Source: Gammaproteobacteria bacterium
GTDB lineage: Bacteria; Pseudomonadota; Gammaproteobacteria; GCA-2400775
Length of the DNA stretch: 64,000 bases
Direction: 5' to 3'
NCBI GenBank assembly: GCA_013151045.1
Contig: JAADIY010000040.1
Span: forward strand, 1 to 64,000
A program made the position numbers and the translations under genes. The notes under the pieces were generated by a model. The model did no database searches. It saw only the letters and a list, made by a program, of their open reading frames with translations, and was not told the DNA's origin. Shown piece after piece: positions 46,816 to 57,289 of the stretch; position 1 is the stretch's first letter; the number at the start of each line of letters is the position of its first letter.

Positions 46816-47169
46816 TTATTTTCCAAAGTGCTCTTCATAGTCTGCTTCTTTGAAGCCAATATGCAGCTCGTTATTTAACTCTAATACGGGACGCTTAATG
46901 ATGGCAGGTTGTTCGACTAATAAATCAGCTATGGCTGATTTTGTACTGACTACTTTTTGTCCATCATCAAGTTTACGCCAGGTGGTGCCGCGACGATTGA
47001 CCAAGATATCTTGGTCAATCATTTTCAGCCATTGACTGACTTTTGTTTTGGTTAGGCCGTCAGCACGAAAATCGTGAAAGTCATAGTTGACGCCATTATC
47101 ATCTAACCAACGTCGCGCTTTACGTACGGTGTCGCAGTTTTTAATGCCATAGAGAGTGATGTTTGCCAT
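46816..47169 (-). CDS. yffB: ArsC/Spx-family reductase-like protein YffB
   Basis: The 117 residues starting MANITLYGIKNCDTVRKARRW form an ArsC-like thioredoxin fold with a single N-terminal Cys (KNCDTV). The longer start in the track (47226) would overlap dapD and is not needed. Proteins of this type sit next to dapE in many gammaproteobacteria; their role is not settled, though glutathione-dependent reduction has been proposed. It begins 4 bases after dapD. Confidence 0.9.
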   Translation of the reverse strand: MANITLYGIKNCDTVRKARRWLDDNGVNYDFHDFRADGLTKTKVSQWLKMIDQDILVNRRGTTWRKLDDGQKVVSTKSAIADLLVEQPAIIKRPVLELNNELHIGFKEADYEEHFGK

Positions 47170-47173
47170 ATTT

Positions 47174-47995
47174 TTAGATGTCGCGTAGTAGTTCGTTAAT
47201 ACCGACTTTGCTGCGTGTTTGTGCATCCACTTGTTTAACTATGACTGCGCAGTAAAGACTGTATGTGCCGTCTTTTGAAGGTAGATTCCCGGATACTACA
47301 ACAGCACCAGCAGGAATGCGGCCATAAGTGATTTCACCCGTCATGCGGTTGAAGATTTTTGTACTCTTACCAATGTAAACACCCATTGATATCACCGCGC
47401 CTTCTTCGACGATAACGCCTTCGACGACTTCTGAGCGTGCGCCGATAAAGCAATTGTCTTCAATAATTGTTGGGCTGGCTTGCAGTGGTTCTAATACGCC
47501 GCCGATACCAACACCACCGGAAAGATGAACGTTTTTACCAATTTGCGCACATGAACCGACAGTTGACCAGGTATCGACCATGGTGCCGCTGTCGATGTAG
47601 GCGCCAATGTTGACGTATGACGGCATTAATATTGCGCCAGGTGCGATATAAGAGCCGTGGCGCGCCGTTGCAGGTGGCACGACGCGAACGCCTGATTCAC
47701 GAAAATCACGTGAGTTCATATCTTGGAATTTAGAATCAACTTTATCGTAATAATTGGTAAAGCCACCTTTGACGAATTCGTTGTCGTGGATACGGAAAGA
47801 AAGCAGCACGGCTTTTTTTAGCCATTCGTTAACGACCCATTCGCCGTCGATTTTTTCAGCAACGCGTGCGCTGCCGCTGTTCAGTTGTGCCATAGCTTCG
47901 CTGACGGCTTCTTTTACGTGGGTATCTACTGCGCGTGGGGTGATTTCTGCGCGTCTTTCAAAAGCTTCTTCGATAGTTGCTTTAATATCGCTCAT
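47174..47995 (-). CDS. dapD: Tetrahydrodipicolinate N-succinyltransferase
   Basis: DapD succinylates tetrahydrodipicolinate. The left-handed beta helix is visible in repeated hexapeptides ([56 protein letters not shown]). Length (273) is that of the short enterobacterial type. It heads the dapD-yffB-dapE run, 73 bases after dapC. Confidence 0.96.
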   Translation of the reverse strand: MSDIKATIEEAFERRAEITPRAVDTHVKEAVSEAMAQLNSGSARVAEKIDGEWVVNEWLKKAVLLSFRIHDNEFVKGGFTNYYDKVDSKFQDMNSRDFRESGVRVVPPATARHGSYIAPGAILMPSYVNIGAYIDSGTMVDTWSTVGSCAQIGKNVHLSGGVGIGGVLEPLQASPTIIEDNCFIGARSEVVEGVIVEEGAVISMGVYIGKSTKIFNRMTGEITYGRIPAGAVVVSGNLPSKDGTYSLYCAVIVKQVDAQTRSKVGINELLRDI

Positions 47996-48068
47996 TGGTT
48001 TGCTCTCCTAAATAGTAGTAAATCAGTCATTAAATTTTTTTGCCCATTTTATGGGTTTTGAAAATGAT

Positions 48069-49292
48069 TTATTGCTTGATGCAATCGCGGATGCGCTTAG
48101 CGGCATCAACACATTGTTCGAGATCGGCGACCAGTGCGACTCGAATAAAACCGCAGCCAGGGTTTACGCCATCACTTTTGCGAGAAAGATAGCTGCCGGG
48201 CAATACGGTGACATTATATTGTTGATAGAGCTGCTTGGCGAATTGTGTGTCAGATCGTTGCCAATCTTTATTACTTGAGCGGCTATCCCCAGGTCGATTA
48301 TCTAAGTTAAGCCAGAGATAAAAACCGGCATCGGGTTCAACAATATTGATGTCATGTTTGAGAATATCAATTACCGCGGCAAACTTTTCTGTATAGAGTC
48401 GGCGATTTTCAATGACGTGTGCGTTGTCTTGCCAGGCTATTGCACTAGCATGTTGTGATGGCGGTGACATAGCAGAACCGTGGTACGTACGGTATTGCAA
48501 AAACGAGTTAATTAACTTAGCGTCGCCAGCGACGAAGCCTGAACGTAAGCCTGGAGCGTTGGAGCGTTTAGACAGGCTATGAAAAACGAGGCAATTTCTA
48601 AAGTCACTACGACCGATAGATTGTGCTACTTCGAGTAAGCCGACGGGTGGCGTTCCGTTGGTTGGATAAATCTCAGCGTAGCACTCATCTGCAACAATGG
48701 TGAAATCATATAGATCGCTGAGTTCGATTAGGCGCTTTAACAGTGGTGCCGGTGCAACGGTACCGCTGGGATTGCCGGGGCTGCATAAGTAGATTAACTG
48801 ACACTGCTGCCATTGTTCTTTGCTAACGTTTTCGATGTCAGGGAGAAAGCCATTTTCACGGGTTGTGTTGAGATAAACAGCTTGGGCGCCAGCTAGCAGG
48901 GCGGCACCTTCGTATATTTGGTAAAACGGGTTTGGCATCAGCACAGCAGCCTCTTTTTCTACAAGACATTGCGCGATGGCAAAGAGCGCTTCGCGTGTGC
49001 CGTTTACCGGTAATATTTGGCTATCTGAGTTGATAGTGCCAAGCTGATAGCGCGTTGTTAAATACCCTGCAATAGCGTTACGGAGTTCATCACTACCTTT
49101 AGTTAAAGGGTAATTTGCTAGCTTATCTAATTCACTAATAAGAGCATTTTTAATCAAGTCTGGCGTTGGGTGTTTAGGTTCACCAATAGAGAGATTGATC
49201 GGCGCATAACTCTCATTTGGCACAGCATCGCCAAATAATGCGCGCATGCGCTGAAACGGGTATGGTTGTAAATTGTTTAACCCTGGATTCAT
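48069..49292 (-). CDS. dapC: Succinyldiaminopimelate transaminase
   Basis: A class I/II PLP aminotransferase with the DapC-type start MNPGLNNLQPYPFQRM. PLP lysine is in SLSKRSNAPGLRSGF, with SPGNPSGTVAP and VADECYAEIY upstream. Length 407. It supplies the substrate for DapE with DapD, and the gene order glnD-dapC-dapD is the Pseudomonas one. Confidence 0.93.
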   Translation of the reverse strand: MNPGLNNLQPYPFQRMRALFGDAVPNESYAPINLSIGEPKHPTPDLIKNALISELDKLANYPLTKGSDELRNAIAGYLTTRYQLGTINSDSQILPVNGTREALFAIAQCLVEKEAAVLMPNPFYQIYEGAALLAGAQAVYLNTTRENGFLPDIENVSKEQWQQCQLIYLCSPGNPSGTVAPAPLLKRLIELSDLYDFTIVADECYAEIYPTNGTPPVGLLEVAQSIGRSDFRNCLVFHSLSKRSNAPGLRSGFVAGDAKLINSFLQYRTYHGSAMSPPSQHASAIAWQDNAHVIENRRLYTEKFAAVIDILKHDINIVEPDAGFYLWLNLDNRPGDSRSSNKDWQRSDTQFAKQLYQQYNVTVLPGSYLSRKSDGVNPGCGFIRVALVADLEQCVDAAKRIRDCIKQ

Positions 49293-49366
49293 AGTTCTGT
49301 TGGAATGTGTTTGGAGCGCTAAAAGCCGCCCATTATAGCGTTTTACAGAGCATTACGTATTTATAA

Positions 49367-50293
49367 ATGACAAACTCACCCCTTAACGACTTAGATACCG
49401 GCTCAGGTTTGACTTATATTTTTGCTGTATTGGCTTTGCTTGCGTCTGCGACGCTATGGGGTACGATTTGGTATCCACTACGTTTACTGCAAGAGCAAGG
49501 TTTAGAGGGGTTGTGGTGTGCTTTGCTTATGTATGGCACAGCATTAGTAGTAAGTATTCCTTGGTGGGCGCGCCATCGTGCCGCGTTTTTTCGGCGACCG
49601 CTGGTTTTAGCCTGGTTAGGGCTTGCTAGTGGTTGGGCCAATATTGCGTTTATCTTGGCAGTGATTGATGGCGAGGTCGTTAGAGTGACTTTACTATTTT
49701 TTCTTTATCCGATTTGGGCGACTTTGATAGGGCGGTTTGTGCTGCGTGAACAGATGTCTGTGCGAGCTTGGCTTGGGTTTGCAATAGCTGTCGCAGGCGC
49801 TCTAATTATGATGTGGAACCCGGATTTGGACAATCCCTTGCCACGCGATAACAATGATTGGCTAGCATTGTCTGCGGGTGTTGCCTTTGCAGTGTCAGCG
49901 GCGATTGTTAGAAGTCTTGATGAGGTTGACGTGGTACCAAAAACGATTGTTGTGTGGGCGGGTGTGGTTGTGGTTGCGGCAATATGGCTGTTGATCGATG
50001 CGGCTGAGTTTCCGGCGTTAGAGGGTAAGATTTACATGGCGGCTGTTTTGCTTGGTTTGTTTGCAACAGTGGCGATGACATTGCTCGTGCAATACGGTTT
50101 TCATCATGTGCCGGTATCTCGCTCTTCCGTTATTTTATTGTTTGAACTTGTTGCTGGCGCATTATCTGCTTACTGGTTGGCGAACGAGATACCGGTCACT
50201 AATGAGTGGTTAGGTGGGGTGGTGATTGTGTTAGGTGCGTGGTTGGTTTTGACTGTATCTGATATTGACGGTGGTGACAAAAAAACCGTTTAA
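49367..50293 (+). CDS. EamA/DMT family transporter
   Basis: The 308-residue protein has ten membrane segments in two EamA halves (SATLWGTIWYPLRLL; LFFLYPIWATLIGRFVLRE; VSRSSVILLFELVAGALSA). It is a drug/metabolite-type exporter of unknown substrate. It is placed on the plus strand between glnD and dapC, with its last 4 bases overlapping the end of glnD, so it interrupts the otherwise minus-strand run. Confidence 0.88.
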   Translation: MTNSPLNDLDTGSGLTYIFAVLALLASATLWGTIWYPLRLLQEQGLEGLWCALLMYGTALVVSIPWWARHRAAFFRRPLVLAWLGLASGWANIAFILAVIDGEVVRVTLLFFLYPIWATLIGRFVLREQMSVRAWLGFAIAVAGALIMMWNPDLDNPLPRDNNDWLALSAGVAFAVSAAIVRSLDEVDVVPKTIVVWAGVVVVAAIWLLIDAAEFPALEGKIYMAAVLLGLFATVAMTLLVQYGFHHVPVSRSSVILLFELVAGALSAYWLANEIPVTNEWLGGVVIVLGAWLVLTVSDIDGGDKKTV

Positions 50294-52923
50294 TTTTTAT
50301 CTTCATCTAGAGCAGTTATTATTTCGTTTTTCAGTGTTTCTAATAATTTTTCGTCGGTAATGGCTTCATCATTTTCGTCCTCTAATGCGAATAAATCTTC
50401 GACCCTTTCGCCAAGGGTCGCGATTTTCGCAATGCGTGCTGTGATATTGTGTTGCGTCAGCGTTTGCGCAATCCGTGACAAAATTCCAGGTTGGTCAATG
50501 GTGACTACTTCCATAATAGTGCGCTCATTTTGCGGGTCGCTTGAAAAGGTCACTTGAGTGGGCTTTTTAAATGCGCGTAAACGCCGTTGTTGTCGACGTC
50601 GCACTGGTGCCCATTCATTAGAAGGTGTTGATAGATTCTTTCTTAAATGGTTTTCTATTTCTTCATCGCTCATTGCAACAGAATCATCATGGTCGTCATC
50701 GGCTAAAATGGTGTAACTATTGATGACATAATTATCTTTAGTCGTGTAAATTGCCGCGTCATGAATACTGATACCAAGTTTTTCCAGAGCTGTGGTGTTA
50801 GCTGCGAAAGGATCGATTAGTTCTGGGTCGCTGTAGGTAAAAATTTTGGTATCTTTGTTTTGACCGATTTTGCTAACCATGACAAAAGGCACATGAGAGT
50901 TGTCGACGATTTTGATCATGGCTTGCGTTTGCCAGGCGACTTCTTCTGCGCTATTACGCAAGAAATATTCGTCTTCGAGATGAGACCACTGTCTTTTAGC
51001 TAATTTCTCGCTGACGTTATTGGCTTCAAGTAAGGCTAGAGCAAGGCGTTTAACGTGTCTGATTAAGCTTTCACGGTCAAGTGGGTTGTCAAGCCCACGA
51101 AAGAGAGCGCGGCGTGTTAATGCATAGAGCTCTTGTAATAAGGAAGCACGCCAGTTATTCCAAAGTTTTGGGTTGGTGCCGCGTATATCGCCAACGGTTA
51201 ACAAATACAAATAGTCTAAATGTGTTTGATCGCCAACGATATGAGCGAATTCGGCAATGGTGTCGGGATCGCTAATGTCTTTACGTTGCGCTGTCATTGA
51301 CATGGTTAAGTGATTTTTCACTAACCACGCAACAAATTCAGTATCGTAGTTACTTAAACCATGATGAAGGCAAAATTCACGTGCGTCTTGTTCGCCTAAG
51401 GCGGAATGATCGCCGCCGCGGCCTTTGCCTATGTCGTGGAATAATCCACCTAAATAAAGTATTTCTGGTTTAGGTAGTGATAAGGCTATTTGGCTGCACA
51501 AGGGCAGTTCATCTTGGTGTGCTTCGACAAAAAATCGTCTAAGGTTCCTTACAACAGTTAGGATATGTTCGTCTACTGTGTAGATATGAAATAAATCGAA
51601 CTGCATTTGTCCAACAAGGTTGGCAAAGCTGGGTAAGTAGGCGGCTAATACACCATAGCTGTGCATGCGTCTTAATTCATGGCTGATGCCTTGCGGTTGG
51701 CGAATAATTTCCATGAATAGTGAACGATTGCCAAGATCGGCGCGGAACTCATCATCAATCAAATAACAATGTTGTCGAACTAACCGTATTGTTGATGCGC
51801 GCACACCATTGAGTTTGGGGTTTTGCTGTAAGACTAAAAATATTTCGAGTAAGGCTGATGAGTGATTGATGAATACTCGATCATGAGTTACTTCCAAAAA
51901 GCCATCGCGTTCTTGAAAGCGTCGATTCAAGTTATTTACTCTGTTATCAGAGCTATCATAAAGAATCGCTTCACTAAAAAGTTGCAATAACATTTCATTG
52001 AGACGGCTGAGTTCTTTTATGGTGCGATAGTAGTGCATCATAAAAAGTTCTACTGCTCGTTTGTGCTTGCCGTTTTTATAGCCTAGCGTTGCGGCAAGTT
52101 CAGTTTGGTGATCGAAGAGTAGTCGATCTTCTTCACGATTAGCTATCAGGTGTAAAGCAAAGCGCACTTGCCAGAGAAAGTTTTGCGCGGCGACAAGATC
52201 GCTGTGTTCTGATTGGGTAAGGAATCCATGCGTGACGAGGTCATGGAGGTTTTCTGCATCAAAGTGACGCTTAGTGACCCAGGCAATGATATGGATGTCG
52301 CGCAAGCCGCCGGGACCGTCTTTGACATTAGGTTCCAGACTATAGGCAGAATCACCATACTTATGGTGGCGTAACTGTTGTTCTTGTAATTTTGCTTTGA
52401 AAAAAACTTTGTCAGGCCAAATATGTTCAGGGGATATCCATGCTTGCAGCTGTACGTAGAGCGATTTGCTGCCGAGGATAAACCGCGATTCGACGAGATT
52501 GGTAATAGTGGAAACGTCTTTTCGTGCTTCTGAAACGCAATAGTCGACAGTTCTTACGCTGTGTCCTACCTCGATACCCATGTCCCAGCAAAAACTAATA
52601 AATGCAGAGATGGCATCGTTGTGTTGCTCGTGATAATCGTTGGCAAGGAGTATGAGTATGTCTATGTCGGAATGCGGAAATAGCTCACCGCGGCCATATC
52701 CACCAACAGCGATAAGTGCAATATCATCACTATTTTGCGAGATGAATTTCGCCCAGACTAAAGAAAGTAATTGATCAGTTTCTTTTGCATGAACGTAAAC
52801 GAGCTCGGATGCAAGCGCACCGTTGTTGAAACGTTTTCGTATTGATTCTTTGATCTTGCCGAGTTTGCTGCGAAACTCGGCAAGATCAGGGTGAGTGGTT
52901 TGATTAACCGCAGGGCCGCTCAT
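50290..52923 (-). CDS. glnD: Bifunctional uridylyltransferase / uridylyl-removing enzyme
   Basis: GlnD senses glutamine and uridylylates or deuridylylates PII (GlnB/GlnK). The nucleotidyltransferase site is GGYGRGELFPHSDIDILI, the HD hydrolase site GLFHDIGKGRGGDHSALG, and two C-terminal ACT domains end the 877 residues (ERTIMEVVTIDQPGILSR). All motifs are intact. Length is normal. The window also has a PII-like protein at 43.7 kb, but that one lacks a standard uridylylation tyrosine loop as far as I can see. Confidence 0.96.
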   Translation of the reverse strand: MSGPAVNQTTHPDLAEFRSKLGKIKESIRKRFNNGALASELVYVHAKETDQLLSLVWAKFISQNSDDIALIAVGGYGRGELFPHSDIDILILLANDYHEQHNDAISAFISFCWDMGIEVGHSVRTVDYCVSEARKDVSTITNLVESRFILGSKSLYVQLQAWISPEHIWPDKVFFKAKLQEQQLRHHKYGDSAYSLEPNVKDGPGGLRDIHIIAWVTKRHFDAENLHDLVTHGFLTQSEHSDLVAAQNFLWQVRFALHLIANREEDRLLFDHQTELAATLGYKNGKHKRAVELFMMHYYRTIKELSRLNEMLLQLFSEAILYDSSDNRVNNLNRRFQERDGFLEVTHDRVFINHSSALLEIFLVLQQNPKLNGVRASTIRLVRQHCYLIDDEFRADLGNRSLFMEIIRQPQGISHELRRMHSYGVLAAYLPSFANLVGQMQFDLFHIYTVDEHILTVVRNLRRFFVEAHQDELPLCSQIALSLPKPEILYLGGLFHDIGKGRGGDHSALGEQDAREFCLHHGLSNYDTEFVAWLVKNHLTMSMTAQRKDISDPDTIAEFAHIVGDQTHLDYLYLLTVGDIRGTNPKLWNNWRASLLQELYALTRRALFRGLDNPLDRESLIRHVKRLALALLEANNVSEKLAKRQWSHLEDEYFLRNSAEEVAWQTQAMIKIVDNSHVPFVMVSKIGQNKDTKIFTYSDPELIDPFAANTTALEKLGISIHDAAIYTTKDNYVINSYTILADDDHDDSVAMSDEEIENHLRKNLSTPSNEWAPVRRRQQRRLRAFKKPTQVTFSSDPQNERTIMEVVTIDQPGILSRIAQTLTQHNITARIAKIATLGERVEDLFALEDENDEAITDEKLLETLKNEIITALDEDKN

Positions 52924-52964
52924 AGATTTTTATATGATATCGTTTTGAAGGAGTGAGTCCAAGG

Positions 52965-53741
52965 CTAGATATCGTCTTCTGGCCGCTTAGTTAGCACATC
53001 AAACCCATCATCGGTGACGAGTATAGTATGTTCCCATTGTGTCGAGATGCTACGATCTCGAGTGATGACGGTCCAGTTGTCGGCAAGTAATTTTATACCG
53101 CGTTTACCAACATTGAGCATGGGCTCGATGGTGAAGGTCATACCGGTTTCTAGTGGCATACCTGTATTAGGTTCACCGTAATGTAAAACTTGCGGCTCTT
53201 CATGAAATTTTTTGCCAATGCCGTGACCGCAATACTCGCGGACGACAGACATATTGTTTGATTCGGCATGTTTTTGAATGGCGTTGCCGATATCGCCTAA
53301 GCGAATACCTGGCTTGACCATCTCAATGCCCAAGCGCATAGCATCATAAGAGACTTTGCAAGCTCGCTTCGCCATAATAGAAGGTTCGCCGACATAGAAC
53401 ATTTTACTTGTGTCACCGTGATATCCATCTTTGATGACGGTCACGTCAATATTGATGATGTCGCCATTTTTTAATTTTTTGTCACTAGGGATACCATGGC
53501 AGACTACGTGATTGACTGAAGTGCAGATCGATTTTGGGAAGCCATGATAATTTAGCGGTGCAGGTATGGCCTTTTGCTCCTGGGTAATAAAATCGTGGCA
53601 AATTTGATCAAGCTCGTCTGTTGTTACGCCAGCTGTGACATGTGGGCGAATCATATGTAGGACATCAGCAGCTAGCCGGCCCGCAATGCGCATTTTTTCT
53701 ATTTCGTTGGTTGTTTTTATAATGACAGGCATGGTTCTCAT
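52965..53741 (-). CDS. map: Methionine aminopeptidase type I
   Basis: Map removes the N-terminal Met from new proteins. Metal ligands are visible in NIDVTVIKDGYHGDTSKMF, CGHGIGKKFHEEP, TIEPML and WEHTILV. The start may be the ATG at 53741 or the internal one at 53732 (MPVIIKTTNEIEKMR), which fits the family better. It is divergent from rpsB, the usual gammaproteobacterial arrangement. Confidence 0.95.
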   Translation of the reverse strand: MRTMPVIIKTTNEIEKMRIAGRLAADVLHMIRPHVTAGVTTDELDQICHDFITQEQKAIPAPLNYHGFPKSICTSVNHVVCHGIPSDKKLKNGDIINIDVTVIKDGYHGDTSKMFYVGEPSIMAKRACKVSYDAMRLGIEMVKPGIRLGDIGNAIQKHAESNNMSVVREYCGHGIGKKFHEEPQVLHYGEPNTGMPLETGMTFTIEPMLNVGKRGIKLLADNWTVITRDRSISTQWEHTILVTDDGFDVLTKRPEDDI

Positions 53742-53839
53742 TAAAATTCAATAGCTTATGGCTGCTTTTGAAGGCAAAGCAACGGTTAACTTCGCATTCT
53801 AACCTTACAGGCCGGTAGGCGCCATTATTGGCGTAAATA

Positions 53840-54034
53840 TTGAGTTTTCTCCTCTATATATGGTATAAGTCTCGCGCCGAATGCCTTTGCGGTATCGGTA
53901 CACACCGGTAACACTTGCTTGTTGCCATACTATGACACACACATTTCGTCACATTGACTGGGGTGCTGAATGGTTCGCTATTTGGTCGGTTGATGGGGAA
54001 TGTGGAGGCTTAACCCTAAACAGAGGAAATTAAT
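53840..54034 (+). promoter_or_regulatory. rpsB promoter and long leader
   Basis: TTGAGT (53840-53845), 18 bases, then an extended -10 TGGTATAAG (53861-53869), gives a credible promoter for the rpsB operon with a leader of about 160 bases. The leader has short palindromes (CGGTATCGGTACACACCGGT region) and ends with GGCTTAACCC, then AGAGGAAATTAATATG. In gammaproteobacteria the rpsB leader is bound by S2 for autoregulation (established); a match here is inferred, not shown. Confidence 0.6.
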
Positions 54035-54904
54035 ATGCCTAACGTCTCAATGCGTGAGATGCTGGAGGCTGGTGTTCATTTCGGCCATCAGACTCGCTAC
54101 TGGAATCCCCAGATGGCGCCTTATATCTTTGGCGCTCGTAACAAAATTCATATCATTAACTTAGAAAAGACCTTGCCATTATTCAATGATGCATTGAACT
54201 TTATTGGCAGCTTGGCTGCGCGTAAGGGCAAAATTCTGTTTGTTGGTACTAAGCGTGCCGCGTCAGAAATCATTGCTCAAGAAGCCGAACGCTGTGGTTG
54301 CCCCTATGTTGATCGCCGCTGGTTGGGTGGTATGTTGACGAATTTCAAAACCATCAAGCAATCAGTTCGTCGTTTGAAAGAGCTGGATGCGATGGAAGAA
54401 GACGGTCGTATGAACCGCTTCAATAAGAAAGAAGCACTTGGCTTAAGCCGCGAGCGTGCTAAATTGCAAGCAGGCTTGGCCGGCATTAAGAATATGGTTG
54501 GTCTTCCTGACGCGATGTTTGTTGTTGATGTTGGTTATGAAAAGAACGCTGTAGCTGAAGCGGTGAAGTTGGGTATTCCGGTCATCGGAATTGTTGATAC
54601 TAACAACAAGATGGATGGCATTGATTATGTTATTCCAGGGAACGATGATGCTATTCGCGCTGTTCAGCTTTATGTTGCTAGTGCTGCGGATGCCGTATTA
54701 GAAGGCCGTTTATCGCTCGCCCAAACCCAGGGTGGTAGTGGTGACGAGTTTGTTGAAGTTGATGCTAGCGGTGAAGTCGCTGTTAATACTGTTAAGAAAA
54801 AAGTGAAAAAAACTGTAAAGAAAGAAGCTGATGCTGCGCCAGAGGTTGCTGCGAAAGCACCTGTTGCTACGGAAGCGCCAGCCGCTGCCGAATCAGCCAG
54901 CTGA
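54035..54904 (+). CDS. rpsB: 30S ribosomal protein S2
   Basis: [47 protein letters not shown] and [13 protein letters not shown] are the S2 family landmarks. The body is as expected, but the protein (289 residues) has a C-terminal extension of about 45 residues, rich in Lys, Val and Ala ([12 protein letters not shown], then [16 protein letters not shown]). AGAGG lies 8 bases upstream. First gene of the rpsB-tsf-pyrH-frr operon. Confidence 0.97.
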   Translation: MPNVSMREMLEAGVHFGHQTRYWNPQMAPYIFGARNKIHIINLEKTLPLFNDALNFIGSLAARKGKILFVGTKRAASEIIAQEAERCGCPYVDRRWLGGMLTNFKTIKQSVRRLKELDAMEEDGRMNRFNKKEALGLSRERAKLQAGLAGIKNMVGLPDAMFVVDVGYEKNAVAEAVKLGIPVIGIVDTNNKMDGIDYVIPGNDDAIRAVQLYVASAADAVLEGRLSLAQTQGGSGDEFVEVDASGEVAVNTVKKKVKKTVKKEADAAPEVAAKAPVATEAPAAAESAS

Positions 54905-54930
54905 GTCTTAATTACTTAATTTTATATATG

Positions 54931-54979
54931 TAAGTACTTACTGGGGTTGCGTTCATCGTGCCCCAGTAATATGTACTTA
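54931..54979 (+). promoter_or_regulatory. rpsB-tsf intergenic hairpin
   Basis: TTACTGGGG (54938-54946) pairs perfectly with CCCCAGTAA (54961-54969), and TAAGTAC (54931-54937) with GTACTTA (54973-54979) extends the stem past a small bulge. No T-run follows. In E. coli an attenuator between rpsB and tsf lowers tsf expression; this may be its counterpart. Confidence 0.6.
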
Positions 54980-55010
54980 AGAATAGTAGTGTTTTTGTGA
55001 GGAAAGGTTA

Positions 55011-55895
55011 ATGAGTGTATCTGCTGCGATGGTCAAAGAACTGCGCGAGCGTACTAGTCTTGGCATGCTTGAATGTAAAAAGGCATTGACTGAAACTGGT
55101 GGTGATATCGACGCTGCCGTCGAGTTGTTGCGTAAATCTGGTCAGGCTAAAGCTGATAAAAAAGCAGGTCGTATTGCTGCGGAAGGTCGCATTGTGCAGC
55201 TGATTAGCGATGACGGTAAAACTGCTGCAATTGTAGAAGTAAACTGTGAGACTGATTTCGTTGGTAACGGCGATGAGTTTGGAGAGTTTGTTGGCGTAAT
55301 TGCGCAACGCGTGGTTACTGATACTCCAGCTGATGTTGAGGCTTTGTCGCAATTGGCGTTTGATGCGGGTAAGAGCATTGAAGAGCGTCGTAAAGAAATG
55401 GTCACTAAGTTGGGTGAAAACATTTCAATACGCCGTTTCCAACGTTTTGAAAGTGATGGTGGCCAACTAGACGGTTATATGCATGGTGTTCGCATCGGTG
55501 TATTGGTTGATATTGCTCCCGGCAATACAACTTTAGGTAAAGACGTTGCGATGCATATTGCAGCAAGTCACCCTATCGCTATATCTGAAGATGATGTTGA
55601 TGCTGATGCCTTGGCTAAAGAGAAAGAAATCTTTGAAGTGCAAGCAGCTGAGAGCGGTAAGCCAGCAGAAATTATTGAGAAAATGGTTGCCGGCCGTATT
55701 CGTAAGTTTTTGGCCGAAGTGACATTACTAGGCCAGTCATTTGTTAAAGACCCAGACCTTTCGGTAGCTAAGTTATTGGATAAAAGTAATAGCAGTGTTA
55801 AGCAATTTGTTCGTTTCGAAGTGGGTGAAGGGATCGAGAAAAAAGTCGAAAATTTTGCTGAAGAAGTGGCCGCACAAGTTGCTCAAAGTAAGTAA
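55011..55895 (+). CDS. tsf: Elongation factor Ts
   Basis: EF-Ts exchanges nucleotide on EF-Tu. The N-terminal LRERTSLGMLECKKALTE and the ETDFVGNGDEF (TDFV) motifs are standard, and length (294) is normal. GAGGAAAGG lies upstream of the ATG. Confidence 0.97.
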   Translation: MSVSAAMVKELRERTSLGMLECKKALTETGGDIDAAVELLRKSGQAKADKKAGRIAAEGRIVQLISDDGKTAAIVEVNCETDFVGNGDEFGEFVGVIAQRVVTDTPADVEALSQLAFDAGKSIEERRKEMVTKLGENISIRRFQRFESDGGQLDGYMHGVRIGVLVDIAPGNTTLGKDVAMHIAASHPIAISEDDVDADALAKEKEIFEVQAAESGKPAEIIEKMVAGRIRKFLAEVTLLGQSFVKDPDLSVAKLLDKSNSSVKQFVRFEVGEGIEKKVENFAEEVAAQVAQSK

Positions 55896-55929
55896 TCATT
55901 ACTAATAAATAGGTAGCTGGAATAGTTTA

Positions 55930-56655
55930 ATGAGCGAATCCCATAAGGTTCCATCGTATAAGCGTATTGTCCTTAAGTTAAGTGGCGAAGCCTTGATGGG
56001 CGATGAAGACTATGGGATTAAGCCTGAAGTTATTAAGCGCTTAGCCACTGAAGTTGCCGAAGTTGTTCGTGCCGGCGTTGAAGTGGGTCTGGTGATTGGC
56101 GGTGGCAACATTTTTCGTGGTGCTGGTTTGGCGGCAGCGGGCATGGAACGTGTGTCTGCTGATCACATGGGTATGTTGGCAACTGTTATTAACGCGCTTG
56201 CTATGCAAGATGCCTTGGAACGCCTTGATACCAATACACGAGTGATGTCTGCACTACAGATCAATGAAGTCTGCGAGCAATATATCCGTCGCCGAGCAGT
56301 GCGCCATCTTGAAAAAGGGCGCGTGGTGATCTTTGCTGCAGGAACCGGCAACCCATTTTTTACCACAGATTCTGCTGCTAGTTTACGCAGTGTTGAAGTC
56401 GGTGCAGAATTGGTCTTGAAGGCGACAAAAGTTGATGGCGTTTATAATGCTGACCCAATGAAAGATAAAACGGCTGTACGTTATGACCGTTTAGGCTACG
56501 ACCAGGTTATCGAAGAAAAGTTAGGCGTTATGGATACCACGGCAATAGTGTTATGTCGTGACTATGGTATGCCTTTGCGGATATTCGACATTAATGACGA
56601 AGGCGCATTGATGAAAATTATACATGGCGAAGATAAAGGCACGTTGGTGTGCTAG
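55930..56655 (+). CDS. pyrH: UMP kinase
   Basis: Phosphorylates UMP to [44 protein letters not shown] and [13 protein letters not shown] are the amino acid kinase-fold motifs. Length 241. 34 bases after tsf, as in most gammaproteobacteria. Confidence 0.97.
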   Translation: MSESHKVPSYKRIVLKLSGEALMGDEDYGIKPEVIKRLATEVAEVVRAGVEVGLVIGGGNIFRGAGLAAAGMERVSADHMGMLATVINALAMQDALERLDTNTRVMSALQINEVCEQYIRRRAVRHLEKGRVVIFAAGTGNPFFTTDSAASLRSVEVGAELVLKATKVDGVYNADPMKDKTAVRYDRLGYDQVIEEKLGVMDTTAIVLCRDYGMPLRIFDINDEGALMKIIHGEDKGTLVC

Positions 56656-56674
56656 GTGGGGATAGGGCAAGGTT

Positions 56675-57232
56675 ATGATAGAGGAAATTAAACAAGATGC
56701 TTCTTCACGTATGGAGAAGAGTATTGAGTCATTTCGCCACAATTTATCTAAATTGCGCACGGGCCGTGCCAATGCAAGTCTGCTTGACCAGGTGATCGTC
56801 TCTTATTACGGTTCTGATGTGCCGCTTAGCCAAGCTGCTACGGTGTCAGTTGCTGACGCGCGTATGCTCAATGTAACGCCATGGGAAAAAGATTTGGTCC
56901 CCGTTATTGAAAAAGCGATTTTAGCATCTGGACTTGGTTTGAACCCTTCTACGTCGGGAAGTGTGATTCGTATCGCCTTGCCACCGTTAACTGAAGAGCG
57001 TCGCCGCGACATGGTTAAAATTGTTAAGGCAGAAGCAGAAAATGCAAGAATTTCATTACGTAACATTCGACGTGATGCCAACGGTGACTTTAAAGAGCTG
57101 CTAAAAGAAAAAGAAATCACCGAAGACGAAGAGCGTGGAGCAGAAGAAGGTATCCAAAAAATAACGGATAAGTTTGTTGCTCAAGTAGAAAAAATAATGG
57201 AAGAGAAAGAAGCAGATTTGCTCGAAGTATAA
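56675..57232 (+). CDS. frr: Ribosome recycling factor
   Basis: The 185-residue protein is a full [54 protein letters not shown]. With EF-G it splits the post-termination ribosome. 19 bases after pyrH. Confidence 0.97.
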   Translation: MIEEIKQDASSRMEKSIESFRHNLSKLRTGRANASLLDQVIVSYYGSDVPLSQAATVSVADARMLNVTPWEKDLVPVIEKAILASGLGLNPSTSGSVIRIALPPLTEERRRDMVKIVKAEAENARISLRNIRRDANGDFKELLKEKEITEDEERGAEEGIQKITDKFVAQVEKIMEEKEADLLEV

Positions 57233-57289
57233 CTTTAGTTGGCATTTCCTCGTCTGATTCAGATAAAAATCCACGGTTCTTGATTAGAC

